From Bacteroidetes bacterium RIFCSPLOWO2_12_FULL_37_12 (GTDB lineage: Bacteria > Bacteroidota > Bacteroidia > 2-12-FULL-37-12): 64,000 nt of DNA. Positions 27,361 to 38,200 of this stretch are shown in pieces. Numbering within the stretch: position 1 is the first letter of the stretch; the number at the start of each line of letters is the position of its first letter. The stretch spans positions 62,001 to 126,000 of the forward strand of contig MEPC01000002.1 in assembly GCA_001769655.1 (NCBI GenBank). Reading direction: 5' to 3'. The translations under genes and the position numbers were made by a program. Under the pieces are notes generated by a model. That model saw only the letters and a program-made list of their open reading frames with translations, ran no database searches and was not told the DNA's origin.

Positions 27361-28428
27361 ATGCCTCAAACAACTATTAACCGATCCCAATTGCAGGATT
27401 ATTCCTTAAAAGTTTCAGAAATCTTACTCAAAAAATTTCCCAAAGATAAGGAATACATTACAGGTGAAGAAATAAAATCATTTTGTCCTGTAAAACAAAT
27501 TAATTTTTTTATTTTCAACGTAATTTTTCTCGATTGGAATGAAGGGATTAATACCCATAAATCCAAATGGTTTAGCTATGAGCCGGTGGAAGTTCAAACG
27601 GCATTAAATAATTTAATGAACGTGCTTTCTCATCATATCCAAATCAAGAAAAATGATTTTGATGTCCTGTTGAAAAAATCGGTTGCAGATACGCTTGAGT
27701 TACTTTTTTATCCAATAGATTTTCTGTTAAACTTTATTCAGAAAAATAATTTTTCTACTCAGGAATTAGTGCATCAACTTAGGTTTATCCATATTCATAA
27801 GGACTCAATAAATAGTTGGATTGATAAAATCAGAAAAAACTCAAAAAATGAGCAACAAGTTACCAGAGCAGAAGCTAAAGTGTTTTTGGAATCGGTTTTT
27901 GAAAATAATCTTGTAGCGCATGAGGAATTAGTGTTAAAATATCTTGAACCATTGTCGCAAATCTGTCCAATAAATTTTATTTCATCTGTGAAAGAGCCGG
28001 AAGAAAAGATTTTAGCTTTTCAAAAAGAAAACAATGTCTTGGATAACGAAGGAAACAAAACTGAAACGAAGGTGTCTCAATCTCTGAATGAAAAATTTAG
28101 AAGTTCAACCACCACTTTGAATGAGACGCTAAAAGGGATTAACGAAGGATCAGCACTGAATGATAAAATCAGATTAAGTAAAATTCAGGATATAAGTTCA
28201 GCAATTTCGATTAATCAGAAATTTATATTTGTTAAGGAATTTTTTGGAGGTAAAACAGATATCTATGAAGAATTGCTTGATAAAATGAATAATTGTCATG
28301 ATTTTGAAAGTGCAAAGAAATTATTTATAGAAACATGTTTTACCGGAGGTGATTTCCTGGAAAAGTCGGAACAAAAAAACGTAAAGGAAATGATAGAACT
28401 GTTAGAAAGAAGATTTACCTCAAAATAA
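27361..28428 (+). CDS. Unknown protein, possible Bacteroidota-specific family
   Basis: 355 residues. Probably soluble: no signal peptide, and only moderate hydrophobicity (FFIFNVIFLDWNEG near residue 55). The middle (about 215-270) is rich in Asn, Lys, Glu and Thr and looks like a linker. The C-terminal part (KFIFVKEFFGGKTDIYEELL) looks helical. I do not recognise a family. Its last 14 bp overlap the 3' end of rodA on the other strand. It is likely real because the frame is long and codon use is normal. Confidence 0.75.
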   Translation: MPQTTINRSQLQDYSLKVSEILLKKFPKDKEYITGEEIKSFCPVKQINFFIFNVIFLDWNEGINTHKSKWFSYEPVEVQTALNNLMNVLSHHIQIKKNDFDVLLKKSVADTLELLFYPIDFLLNFIQKNNFSTQELVHQLRFIHIHKDSINSWIDKIRKNSKNEQQVTRAEAKVFLESVFENNLVAHEELVLKYLEPLSQICPINFISSVKEPEEKILAFQKENNVLDNEGNKTETKVSQSLNEKFRSSTTTLNETLKGINEGSALNDKIRLSKIQDISSAISINQKFIFVKEFFGGKTDIYEELLDKMNNCHDFESAKKLFIETCFTGGDFLEKSEQKNVKEMIELLERRFTSK

Positions 28429-29683
28429 ATCCCTGGTACGCATCTAATTTCAGCATTATAAAAAACAACATCGTAAATCCTACCAACGATGAACCTCCGT
28501 AACTGATAAAAGGCAATGGAATTCCAATCACAGGCGCAAGACCAAGCGTCATTGCTATGTTTATGGCAAAATGAAAAAATAATACCGACAGCACGCAATA
28601 GGCATATATCCTGCTGAATGCGCTTTTTTGCCTTTCAGCAATTAGGATAATGCGGATAAACAATGCCACAAATAAACCAATGATGATTATCGAACCGGTA
28701 AATCCTTTTTCTTCGGCGATAGTGCAAAAAATAAAATCGGTGCTTTGTTCCGGCACAAAATCAAACTTGGTTTGGGTACCTTCCAGAAATCCTTTTCCAA
28801 GAAAACCGCCGGAACCAATGGCAATTTTTGACTGAGTGACATTCCAGCCCATTCCCAGCGGGTCTGCATTAGGATTAACTAATGTTTCGAGCCGGCGGAT
28901 TTGATGTGGTTTCAACACATGATGAAGTAAATAATTTTCTGACAGTACAATTCCCATGGAAATTATTCCTGCAGTTATGATAAATATAAGTGCGTTTTTA
29001 TTTTTTCGCAAAAGAATTCCAATTATAAAAGTGATCACTCCTAAGCCCGCTAATAAATAATAAATGTTCAACATCAAGGTAAGTCCAAATAAAATGATAA
29101 ATAAAAAAGCGAATAAAAGAATATTGCCAGACATTCCTTCACGGTAAAATACAAACACGAAAGCGGCAAACACCAATGCTGAGCCGGTCTCGCCCCCTCC
29201 GATAATCAGCAAAGCTGGAATTCCGATTAATGAGAACAATATAATCTGGGATTTCATTAATCCGATTTTTGTGTCATATTTACTTAAATATCTTGCAATG
29301 GTTAATGAAGTAGTAATTTTTGCTAACTCGAGGGGTTGAAAACGGAAACCAAAAACGGTTATCCATGAATGAGAACCCCGTATTTCTGTTCCAAAAAAAA
29401 TCACTAATACTAAAATTACAAGCGTTAAAATATAAAGCAGATAAGCTAATGAATCAAAAAGTTTGTAATCAACGGTTATGATGGGAATAATAATCAACCA
29501 GGAAACGAGCATCCATAAAAATTGCCGCCCGCTGTTAGTTTGAATGTCAAAAATTGATTTGCCGGTTTCCATATCATAAACCGAAGCATATATACTTAGC
29601 CAACCTGAAACGACAAGCGCCATGTAAAAAATTACGGCTAACCAATCAATGGTGCCGACTTTTATAGTTGAGTGTTTTGACAT
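28415..29683 (-). CDS. rodA: Rod-shape SEDS protein RodA
   Basis: 422 residues, a polytopic SEDS glycosyltransferase (about ten hydrophobic segments) that polymerises lipid II for cell-wall elongation. The PHQIRRLETLVNPNADPLGM and SKIAIGSGGFLGKGFLEGTQ-like segments and the final GLAPVIGIPLPFISYGGSS are diagnostic. An upstream ATG at 29728 is possible, but the start at 29683 shares a TAATG with the mrdA stop, which I take as the coupled start. It is the last gene of the mre operon and converges with the unknown gene by a 14-bp overlap. Confidence 0.95.
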   Translation of the reverse strand: MSKHSTIKVGTIDWLAVIFYMALVVSGWLSIYASVYDMETGKSIFDIQTNSGRQFLWMLVSWLIIIPIITVDYKLFDSLAYLLYILTLVILVLVIFFGTEIRGSHSWITVFGFRFQPLELAKITTSLTIARYLSKYDTKIGLMKSQIILFSLIGIPALLIIGGGETGSALVFAAFVFVFYREGMSGNILLFAFLFIILFGLTLMLNIYYLLAGLGVITFIIGILLRKNKNALIFIITAGIISMGIVLSENYLLHHVLKPHQIRRLETLVNPNADPLGMGWNVTQSKIAIGSGGFLGKGFLEGTQTKFDFVPEQSTDFIFCTIAEEKGFTGSIIIIGLFVALFIRIILIAERQKSAFSRIYAYCVLSVLFFHFAINIAMTLGLAPVIGIPLPFISYGGSSLVGFTMLFFIMLKLDAYQGFILR

Positions 29684-31497
29684 TATTTTTTTAACAAATC
29701 TGCCTTCAGAATATACTCCTCTATCCACCCCCTGCTTATTGTATCGGTAAGATATTTTTCTACCATTAAGCTCGCCAAAGGGGCGGCCCAGGTGCCACCA
29801 AATCCCGAATTTTCAATGATTGCCGCCACAGCTATTTTAGGATTATCTTTTGGCGCAAATCCGATAAAAATAGAATGATCTTTTCCATGTGGATTTTGTG
29901 CGGTGCCGGTTTTTCCGCAAATCTCAATGTCCTTAATCTTAGCCATGGTGGCAGTTCCATCATCTACTGCGCGTTTCATTCCGTTAATTAAAGTAATAAA
30001 ATGAATGGAGTCAAAATCGGAATAATTTTTCTGACGGTATTTGCTTTTGATTTGATCGCTATGACTTATTCTTTTAACAAAATGAGGGATATAATAAAAT
30101 CCTCTATTGGCAATGATGGAAGCAAAATTCGCTAACTGAAGAGGTGTACATAGAATTTCACCTTGACCTATTGCCAAAGAAATGACCGTTGTCCATTTCC
30201 ATTTTCCAGCTCCAAAATATTTATTATAATAAGAAGTGGGTGGGATAAAGCCACCCTTTTCGTTGGGTAAATCTGTATTAAGAATATTTCCAAAACCTAA
30301 ACTTGTAACATGATTTCGCCAGGACGAATAAGTCATTTCAATATTTTTATATTTATTATTTTCAAGGATGTATCTGAAAACATAACAATAATAGGAGTTA
30401 CAGGAATATTGAATGGATTGTTCCAGATTTAAAGGAGAAGAGTGAGGGTGACACCCAACGCTTAAAGAAGCAATATTATAAGCGCCATCACAGGAAAATG
30501 AAGTTTGGTTATTGATTAATTTTTCCTGAAGAGCAATTAGATGGTTTACAATTTTAAAAACTGAACCTGGGGGATACTGTGCCATAATAGAACGATTGAA
30601 TAACGGTTTGAGTGTATCCATGGAAAGTTTTTTGTAATTTGTGCTGAAACCCTTACCCGTTAGTTCAACCGGATTATAGGTTGGCGATGAAACGAAAGCA
30701 AGAACTTCACCGCTGGATGGCTCTATGCAAACAATGGCACCGGTTTTATTAACCATTAATTGTTCTCCATATTTCTGCAAAGATGATTTCAGCGTGGAGG
30801 TCAAATCCAATCCGGAGATAGAAACTGTGTCATATAAGCCCTCTTTAAAAGCGCCCATTTCAGCGCCTCTTACATTCACCATAACATGCCTGACACCTCG
30901 CATCCCTTTTAACAATGACTCATAACTTTCTTCCAACCCGCTTATTCCAATGTAATCGCCCATGCGATACTCACCTCCAATTTTTTTCAATTTTTTTTTA
31001 CTTATTTCTCCGGTATATCCAAAAACATGAGCGCCTGAAAGTGAAGGGTAATCCCTAATCGTTCTTGGCTGTACATAAAATCCTGGAAATTCTATGAGAA
31101 ATTCCTGCAAGCGACCATACATTGAATTTGATAGCTGGCTTTCAAATACAGAAGGAATATAGGCGGAAAATTTTTTGCAAATTTTATATCGTTTTATAAA
31201 TTCCTCTATGGGTAGATTCAGTAATTGACAAAATTTTAACGTATCAATTTTTTTAACCTGATGAGGTACCAACATTAAATCGTAGATGGGGGCATTGCAT
31301 ACTACTATTTCGCTATCCCGGTCAAAAATTAATCCCCTCGAAGGATAGGCGGTCACACGCCGGATAATATTACCTTCGGCTGATGCCTTGTAGCTTGAAT
31401 CTATAAGCTGAAGATAAAACAACCGTGCAACGAAAATAATGGCGGTTGCTAAAATAATAAGCCGGATAATGATTACGCGGTTGGAATTAAAATTCAT
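29683..31497 (-). CDS. mrdA: Penicillin-binding protein 2 (elongasome transpeptidase)
   Basis: 604 residues: a single N-terminal membrane anchor (about 8-30), a pedestal domain and a transpeptidase domain. The active-site serine is S312 in the SxxK tetrad YPPGSVFK (K315); SCN lies in YSCNSYYC and the KTGTAQNPHG box is near residue 535. It crosslinks peptidoglycan with RodA during lateral growth. Coupled by TGATG to mreD and TAATG to rodA, so the operon order mreD-mrdA-rodA is standard. Confidence 0.95.
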   Translation of the reverse strand: MNFNSNRVIIIRLIILATAIIFVARLFYLQLIDSSYKASAEGNIIRRVTAYPSRGLIFDRDSEIVVCNAPIYDLMLVPHQVKKIDTLKFCQLLNLPIEEFIKRYKICKKFSAYIPSVFESQLSNSMYGRLQEFLIEFPGFYVQPRTIRDYPSLSGAHVFGYTGEISKKKLKKIGGEYRMGDYIGISGLEESYESLLKGMRGVRHVMVNVRGAEMGAFKEGLYDTVSISGLDLTSTLKSSLQKYGEQLMVNKTGAIVCIEPSSGEVLAFVSSPTYNPVELTGKGFSTNYKKLSMDTLKPLFNRSIMAQYPPGSVFKIVNHLIALQEKLINNQTSFSCDGAYNIASLSVGCHPHSSPLNLEQSIQYSCNSYYCYVFRYILENNKYKNIEMTYSSWRNHVTSLGFGNILNTDLPNEKGGFIPPTSYYNKYFGAGKWKWTTVISLAIGQGEILCTPLQLANFASIIANRGFYYIPHFVKRISHSDQIKSKYRQKNYSDFDSIHFITLINGMKRAVDDGTATMAKIKDIEICGKTGTAQNPHGKDHSIFIGFAPKDNPKIAVAAIIENSGFGGTWAAPLASLMVEKYLTDTISRGWIEEYILKADLLKK

Positions 31498-32018
31498 CAG
31501 ATTTTTTTATATTCAGTGTCCTTAAATATAAAGTGCAGTGAAAAAATTAAAAATAATGTTAAAAATGAGCTTAACAGGATTTTCAATAAAGTAACCCAAA
31601 AATTCTGAAAACTGAATATTTCTAAGAAAAAAAGTGTACTATGATGAATAAAAATAATAAAGATTGAATATTTGAAAAACCAGGTAAAACCCATGTATTG
31701 AATATCAATTTTAGTGTCGTCGTCATACCCCCCTCGAGGCATTAGAAAAGAAAGAACAAAAGGTCTTACAAGCATCATAAACAGGCAAGATGCAGAATGT
31801 AATCCCAGGCTATTGGAAAAAATGTCAATAATAAATCCAGTAATAAATGCAAGAAGCAATAGAAACGGTTTTGACAAGGATACTGGCAATTTCAACAAGA
31901 ATAAAATATAGATAAATCCGAAGGCATATCCGAAAATACTAAATTTAGACACAAGGAAGATTTGCAATAAAATGCATGCAATAAACCGTAGAATATGTTC
32001 ATTAATATATGATTTCAT
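31497..32018 (-). CDS. mreD: Rod-shape protein MreD
   Basis: 173 residues with about five transmembrane segments and almost no soluble domain. Sequence conservation of this family is low; the call rests on the membrane layout, length and its place between mreC (4-bp overlap) and mrdA (one-base overlap, TGATG). MreD helps link the MreB filaments to the wall synthesis enzymes. Confidence 0.9.
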   Translation of the reverse strand: MKSYINEHILRFIACILLQIFLVSKFSIFGYAFGFIYILFLLKLPVSLSKPFLLLLAFITGFIIDIFSNSLGLHSASCLFMMLVRPFVLSFLMPRGGYDDDTKIDIQYMGFTWFFKYSIFIIFIHHSTLFFLEIFSFQNFWVTLLKILLSSFLTLFLIFSLHFIFKDTEYKKI

Positions 32019-32854
32019 TTTTTGCTTACACTTTCAGTAGGTTGTTCCAGCGCCTGTTGTTCCTCCGAAGTTTTATTTTGCATAATATAAACATAACGGA
32101 TTTTGCTAAAATCAGCATGTAGTTTTATTTTGAGAGTAAAAAAATTTTCACCCGGGTTTAACTTTTTCTCTTCAATTTTTCCAATAGGTATATTTGCTGG
32201 AAATATAGAGGAATAATCAGAGGAAACAACACTATCACCCAACGTAATTACAATATGTTTGGGTATATATTTTAAAATTGCATGTGATGGATCAATACCA
32301 TCCCATGTTAACGTTCCGGCGGTATTATTTTTTTTTATTTTTACTGAAAATAATGATTTTGTATTTAAAAGAGATACTGCCACTGAGTAATTTTCCGATA
32401 CCCGGCTGATAATGCCAATTACAGCATTTTGAGTAATAACCCCCATACCGGGTTTTATTCCGTTCTTAATTCCTTTATTGAGAGTAATAAAATTTTCAGG
32501 TTGATATACCGTATTGTTAACGACCAATGCAGTGTATATGTCATATTGATTTTCATTTACTGCATGTTTCAAAAAAGGGAATGAGATGGAGTCATGTTTG
32601 TCATCGGAAAAATGTGAAATCATAAGACGTGAATTTTCATTCATTAAACTGTCATTAACATTTTTTAGATTAAGATAGTAGGAAACAGAAGAAGAAAATT
32701 CATGAACTCGTCCGGAGATTTCTGTGAAAAAATTAAAAAATTTCCCACTTTGATATGGATTTTTGGTGAATAACATCCATAAACTGATTATTTCAAGGAA
32801 AAGAAAAAGCAGAAAAGAACGGTATCTGTTTAGAAGCAGAAAAAAATTATGCAT
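32015..32854 (-). CDS. mreC: Rod-shape protein MreC
   Basis: 279 residues: one transmembrane helix (about 12-30), a coiled coil (about 55-85) and a two-beta-barrel periplasmic domain, with NFITLNKGIKNGIKPGMGVI and VVSSDYSSIFPANIPIGKI as the expected MreC segments. It links MreB to PBP2 outside the membrane. It begins 4 bp after the mreB stop and overlaps mreD by 4 bp. Confidence 0.94.
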   Translation of the reverse strand: MHNFFLLLNRYRSFLLFLFLEIISLWMLFTKNPYQSGKFFNFFTEISGRVHEFSSSVSYYLNLKNVNDSLMNENSRLMISHFSDDKHDSISFPFLKHAVNENQYDIYTALVVNNTVYQPENFITLNKGIKNGIKPGMGVITQNAVIGIISRVSENYSVAVSLLNTKSLFSVKIKKNNTAGTLTWDGIDPSHAILKYIPKHIVITLGDSVVSSDYSSIFPANIPIGKIEEKKLNPGENFFTLKIKLHADFSKIRYVYIMQNKTSEEQQALEQPTESVSKK

Positions 32855-32858
32855 AATT

Positions 32859-33884
32859 CTATGTCATCAGTATTCCTCTGAATGTTTCGATATTTTTCAG
32901 GACAATACCGGTGCCTCTGACGACAGCTCTCAACGGGTCATCTGCCACATAAACTTTCACTTTTGCTTTGGCGGAAATTCTTTTATCAAGTCCTCTTAAT
33001 AAGGCACCGCCGCCAGTTAAATGTATTCCGTTTTTCAAAATGTCACCGGAAAGTTCAGGGGGGGTTAGTTCCAGTGCTTTCAGAACAGCATCTTCAATTT
33101 TGGAAATGGTTTTATCAATTGCCTGAGCGATTTCAGAATAACCAACCGATACAACTTTAGGAATTCCTGTCATAAGGTCGCGTCCCATAATTTCAATGTC
33201 TTCGGGTGGATTTTCAAGTTCTGAGAGGGAAGAACCCACTTCAATTTTTATTTTTTCGGCGCTTCGTTCACCGATTAACAAATTATGCTGACGGCGCATG
33301 TAGTCAAGAACGTCATTATTCAGGTGATCTCCAGCTGTTCGGATTGATTCATTGCAAACAATACCGGCTAAAGCAATTACGGCAATCTCCGTAGTGCCAC
33401 CCCCAATGTCAACTATCATGTTACCGTTAGGTTCTTCGACATCAATACCTATTCCTATAGCCGCCGCCATGGGTTCATGAATCATATAAACTTCTTTAGC
33501 GCCTGCATGTTCTGCAGAGTCCTTTACTGCCCTTTTTTCCACTTCCGTTATTCCGGATGGAATACAAATTACCATACGTAAAGAAGGAGTAAAAAATCTT
33601 CTGCCGGGATGAATCATTTTTATCATTTCCCTGATCATGTGTTCAGCGACTGTAAAATCAGCTATAACACCGTCTTTCAAGGGTCTTACCGTTTTAATAT
33701 TAGGATGCGTCTTCTCGTGCATTTGCATTGCCTTTTTTCCAACAGCCAATACTTTCCCATTGGTGCGGTCTAATGCCACTATGGAGGGTTCCTCAACCAC
33801 AATTTTATCATTACAAATTATTAATGTGTTTGCCGTGCCAAGGTCTATGGCAATTTCAGAAGTGAAGAAATCGAAGAAGCCCAT
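32859..33884 (-). CDS. mreB: Actin-like rod-shape protein MreB
   Basis: 341 residues. The actin-fold signatures are visible: IDLGTANTLI (phosphate 1), NMIVDIGGGTTEIAVIAL (phosphate 2) and LTGGGALLRGLDKRI (adenosine). It forms membrane-bound filaments guiding lateral wall synthesis. It leads mreBCD-mrdA-rodA. Upstream on the minus strand are a TATTTTTG box (33978-33971) and a TTGGAAT/ATTCCAA hairpin. Confidence 0.97.
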   Translation of the reverse strand: MGFFDFFTSEIAIDLGTANTLIICNDKIVVEEPSIVALDRTNGKVLAVGKKAMQMHEKTHPNIKTVRPLKDGVIADFTVAEHMIREMIKMIHPGRRFFTPSLRMVICIPSGITEVEKRAVKDSAEHAGAKEVYMIHEPMAAAIGIGIDVEEPNGNMIVDIGGGTTEIAVIALAGIVCNESIRTAGDHLNNDVLDYMRRQHNLLIGERSAEKIKIEVGSSLSELENPPEDIEIMGRDLMTGIPKVVSVGYSEIAQAIDKTISKIEDAVLKALELTPPELSGDILKNGIHLTGGGALLRGLDKRISAKAKVKVYVADDPLRAVVRGTGIVLKNIETFRGILMT

Positions 33885-33892
33885 TTTTTATA

Positions 33893-33961
33893 TTGGAATG
33901 TTGGAAAGTTGGAATATTGGGTTGGCGCGCACATTATTCCAACATTCCATTATTCCATTTT
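33893..33961. repeat. Inverted repeat of TTGGAAT words upstream of mreB
   Basis: The left arm TTGGAATGTTGG plus AGTTGGAATATTGG and the right arm ATTCCAACATTCC plus ATTATTCCATT are complementary across a GGTTGGCGCGCAC loop. It is inside the expected 5' leader of the mre operon and would fold in the mRNA. Confidence 0.75.
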
Positions 33962-33970
33962 AAACAAGTG

Positions 33971-33978
33971 CAAAAATA
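33971..33978 (-). promoter_or_regulatory. Candidate -7 box of the mre operon
   Basis: The minus strand reads TATTTTTG, fitting TAnnTTTG, about 87 bp before mreB. No clear -33 element was found. Confidence 0.3.
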
Positions 33979-34058
33979 TAGTAAGTTTTAAAGGTATGTT
34001 AAATAGAAAATAATAAGTTATCACCAAGTTATTAACAATTACATTTTTAATGATATAC

Positions 34059-35195
34059 TTAACGTGGAAAATGTTCAAACTCATTCACCAGATCATACAC
34101 CTCCGAAGGATGTTCACCACGTTTTAATCCTCTTATTTTTCCTAAGCGGACAATCACAACATTTTTTTCAGGAATACAAATTATATACTGACCTAGTATG
34201 CCTCTTGCATAGTAGAAATTATGAACGGAATCGCTTACTAACCACCAGTGCATACCATAATAATCTACGGGGTTACTGTTCTGGTCTTTAATTAAACAGG
34301 GTGATAATGTCTTATGAACAAATGATGAATCAAGTAATTGCGCCCCCTTCCAGGTTCCGTTATGAAGATACAGCATACCTATGCGTGCAAGATCACGGGC
34401 TGTAGCTGAAAAACAACAAAATCCTTTTTCTTTACCCCCTTCATGATCCAAACTCCATAAAGCAGTTTTTTCAGCACCTATGGGGTTCCACAGTTTTTCC
34501 TGTGCATACTCACTTATTTTTTTTCCTGTAATCGATTCGAGTACAAAGGTTAACATCTGAGTGTCACAGCTTTTATAATAAAACAGGTTTCCGGGATTTT
34601 CTTTCATTTCCAATCCAGAAACAAGTTTCCATAAATCAAAACCATAATACGCTTCTGTGGTGACACTAAATGGATCCATATACGATTCATCCCATTCCAA
34701 ACCGGAGCTCATGGTGAGTAAATCCCTGATGCGTATGTTTCCTTTAGGCGTATGTTGAAATGACGGTAGAAATGTACCGATTGTCATGTCAAGATTATCT
34801 ATTAATTTCTCTTTCAATGCGATCCCTGTAAGAATGCAAACAATGCTTTTAGTCATGGAAAATGAATTGGAAATTGTATTTTTATCAAAATCCTCCCAAT
34901 ATTTCTCATAAACGAAAGTGTCATTATGCACAACTACCAATGCGGTGGTTTTTAGTGACACAAGTAATTTTTCAAGTTCGGGAGAGATGTTAATTGATTT
35001 TATTTCAGAGTTAGAAGGAATAGGAGAGGGGTTGAGCGATTTTAGTTCTCTATTATGAAAAATTTCATAATCATCAATATCAGCAAAATTATGATAAAGT
35101 GCAGGATACAGAAATAATTTACCGCTCAGTAGAATCCAGAGATTTGGAATTAAAAGGATGAGAAACAGGATAAGAAGAAGTTTGTTTTTTTTCAT
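34059..35195 (-). CDS. Serine beta-lactamase-family hydrolase, membrane-anchored
   Basis: 378 residues. A hydrophobic N-terminus (about 5-30) serves as signal or anchor, followed by a class C-like beta-lactamase domain. The nucleophile is S113 in SMTK (113-116); the second motif YKS is 207-209 in LFYYKSCDTQ; TMSSGLEWDE precedes it. Such proteins are often esterases or D-aminopeptidase-like enzymes rather than antibiotic-resistance enzymes; substrate unknown. It starts 12 bp downstream of the large propeller/barrel gene, on the same strand, so co-transcription is likely. Confidence 0.9.
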   Translation of the reverse strand: MKKNKLLLILFLILLIPNLWILLSGKLFLYPALYHNFADIDDYEIFHNRELKSLNPSPIPSNSEIKSINISPELEKLLVSLKTTALVVVHNDTFVYEKYWEDFDKNTISNSFSMTKSIVCILTGIALKEKLIDNLDMTIGTFLPSFQHTPKGNIRIRDLLTMSSGLEWDESYMDPFSVTTEAYYGFDLWKLVSGLEMKENPGNLFYYKSCDTQMLTFVLESITGKKISEYAQEKLWNPIGAEKTALWSLDHEGGKEKGFCCFSATARDLARIGMLYLHNGTWKGAQLLDSSFVHKTLSPCLIKDQNSNPVDYYGMHWWLVSDSVHNFYYARGILGQYIICIPEKNVVIVRLGKIRGLKRGEHPSEVYDLVNEFEHFPR

Positions 35196-35207
35196 TATCT
35201 ACAAGCT

Positions 35208-38200
35208 CTAAAAATCCATACCCATGGAGAGATGAAATTTTGGTTCGCGTTTTAGTTGTGAATCAATGCCCCAGGCAACATCTAATTTAAGATAGTACCC
35301 AAAAAATAACGAACGTATTCCGAACCCATAACCCATAGCCACGGGCGCTTTACGTGTAATCATAACAACGGTAACGGGATTTCCGGTAACAGCGCCCAGG
35401 GTATCCCGCTGATAAATTTGTTCTTCAGAAAAAGGATTTAAGCTCCCGCTCCAGGCAGTGCCTACGTCTGTAAAACCTGTAATCTGAAGATTGTATAAAA
35501 AGCTGGAAGAAATGGGTCCATTATAGAGATACCTGGCAATGGGGACTCTTAGTTCAAAATTACCCATCATATATTTGTCGCCGTTTCTGAAATTATAATT
35601 GAAGCCCCGGAAATTTGTTACATAACCGGCAAGCGGGTAGGGGAGTACATACGGGTTATTGTCAAATTGAGGAATCACCCAACTGTCAACGCCTCCAATC
35701 AGATAATTAGTGGCATCCCTCCCCCCTGAAAAACCAAAAGTTCCTCTGGAAGCAAGTGTCACTAAACGATGAACCGGTAAATAATGCCGGTAATCAAAAT
35801 AAAAAAAGTAAAGTTTTATGTCCCTGAAATAGGTCTTAAGCCCCGTTTTATAACGTACCCCCTCCGGTAAATTAATGCCACGGTTCAGAATGTTATCACA
35901 AACAAATTCTGTAAAAAGTCCACCGGTATAAAAACGGGCTGTGTCTCTGGCATCTAATTGCAAAGGGTCATTTATTGAAAACAAAGAAAAATGCGGACCT
36001 GCTTTGATGCTTTTTGAACGGCTAAACGGATAAGAAACATAACCGGAAATATCATAATGATCTACGTTCCTCAGATAATTTTGAAATTCATACCCAATGG
36101 AAACCTTTTCATATTGTAACACGAAATCAGGTTTTTTTACGAGATAAGAATATTTAATTGAATAAGAAGTATTTCTTGCATTAGGAAGTAACAATAAATA
36201 TGCTTCCAGACGATGATTTTCAAAGAAATCCATTAAATCAACTCCAACAATACCATGAACCCCGTGATAAGGTGAAAAATTTATTCCAGTTACAAATTTT
36301 GCCAGGTTGAAGCGCAAACCGTAAGGATAGGGCTCAGAAATTTTCAGATTTGATTCGTTAATTAGGGTGTCTGGCTTTTTGGAAGAAAGAAGGTTAGGAG
36401 CTTTAAAATTATCAGCAGGAATGTTCCAGGTCATATTCTGATCATTATTCTTATTAGTTGAAGCAGTGGAATCCGATTCGAAACGGTAATCATAAATATT
36501 TATTGAACTTTTAGCAGTATCCTCCTGCGGTTTATTCTTAGGATCATTTGAAGATGAGATAGGAGAATTTCTTATAGTGTCACTACGAAAAGTTACGGAA
36601 GTATCCTGTACGTTAGTAGATAATCGTTCATTTTCTTCTTCAATAGCCCTGCTCTTTAGTAAAGATTGTCTTAAGGTTTGTATATCCAAAAACTCAGTAG
36701 TATGAGTGAAATTTTTCCAATAAAATAATTTGTTTTTTCCACGATGATTCATGATGGTAATCAACGAACCGGAATCGGCATTAAAATCGAAGGATTTAAT
36801 ACCGGTATCAAATTGTGTCATCTTATTATTTTCACCTGTTTCAGAATTTAAACGGTAAAGTGACTCAATTCCGTTTTCGTCGCTGATATAAATAATTTCT
36901 GAATCAGCGCCCTGAATTGGATTTTTTTCGTGACCTTGAGTTTGTGTAAGCCGTTTTAACTTAATATCCCATTTTACTTTTTCAGCGGAATATAAATCAT
37001 ATACATTTTCAATCATGTCATAATCAGCACGAACGTATTTACCGGTATAATCACGCCGGTTCGAAACAAAAATAATTGTTTTACTGCCTTTTAGAAAAAA
37101 TGGATCCAGGTCATCAAAAGAATCATCGGTAATCTGGGTCAGGCGTTGATTCTTAAATGTATATACGAAAATATCCGTTTTCCCATTCATTACAGCGCTT
37201 ACAACTATGGAACCACCATCTTGGGAATAGTTAAATGAATTAATGTTGGTAAACAAAGGGAAATTAATTTGTATTTTCTCTTTTGTTTCCATGTTAATAA
37301 TGAAAAGAGAAACTTTTCCTTTTGTAAGATTCATGACAGCCAGTTTTTTTCCAGTTGGATTCCATGAAATTAATGGGATATTGAAATTAATTTCCTGAAT
37401 TTCAGTAAAATCACCACCCCGTAAAATTGTCTTACGTTTACGGGTTTCAAGATTCATTATAACCACTTTGTATTTACCATTATAATTTACAGTATAGGCA
37501 ACCGAATTTCCATCGGGATTTAATTTTAGATGGTTATAAAGTTTATTTCTCCGGTTTCTTTTAATAATTAATAATGAATCATCCGGCATTACATAATTGT
37601 TTATGGAATGTTGGTATGCCTGTTCGTAATACGTTATCCATTTCTTCAGAAACGCATCAAAACTAATTCCCAGCGAAGTGGAAATGGCTGATTCAACATT
37701 TCTGGTAAGCCGGGTCAGATTAAGAATATTACTGATTGAATTAACCCCATATTCTTCCACAATATAATTCCAGATAGCTTGTCCTGTAAACATCGCTTCA
37801 TTTTTTGAAAAATTTGATGCTTTTTTGAAACGATTGCTGACCACAGCGGCTCTCATGAAATCGTCCATATCTGAAGACCATCCTACACTAAGGTAAGCAT
37901 ATAATCCTTCGGTGTACCATTCGGGCAAATTCAATAAATAGGCGTTCTGTAGAATTTCCTGGAAGGATCCCCCGTACATCATTTCATTGAGCAGAACTTC
38001 AGAAAGGCGGGTAGTAAGCGTATGTTCAAAACTGATATAACTACCGTCAAAAGGGATTGATAATTTGTTTTTTACCAGACGGGTTTCGCCTCCGTTCAGT
38101 GTGATTTCCTGGCTGAGTCCAATATTGCTTTGCTCCATGTCGTAGGTAGAATTATAAACTAATATTTCAATCTTGTTTTCAGGTGCGTAACCCATCAGTG

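Noticed and set aside
34059-35195. Antibiotic-resistance beta-lactamase
   Set aside because: The SMTK and YKS motifs fit the broad serine hydrolase family, but nothing points to drug hydrolysis.
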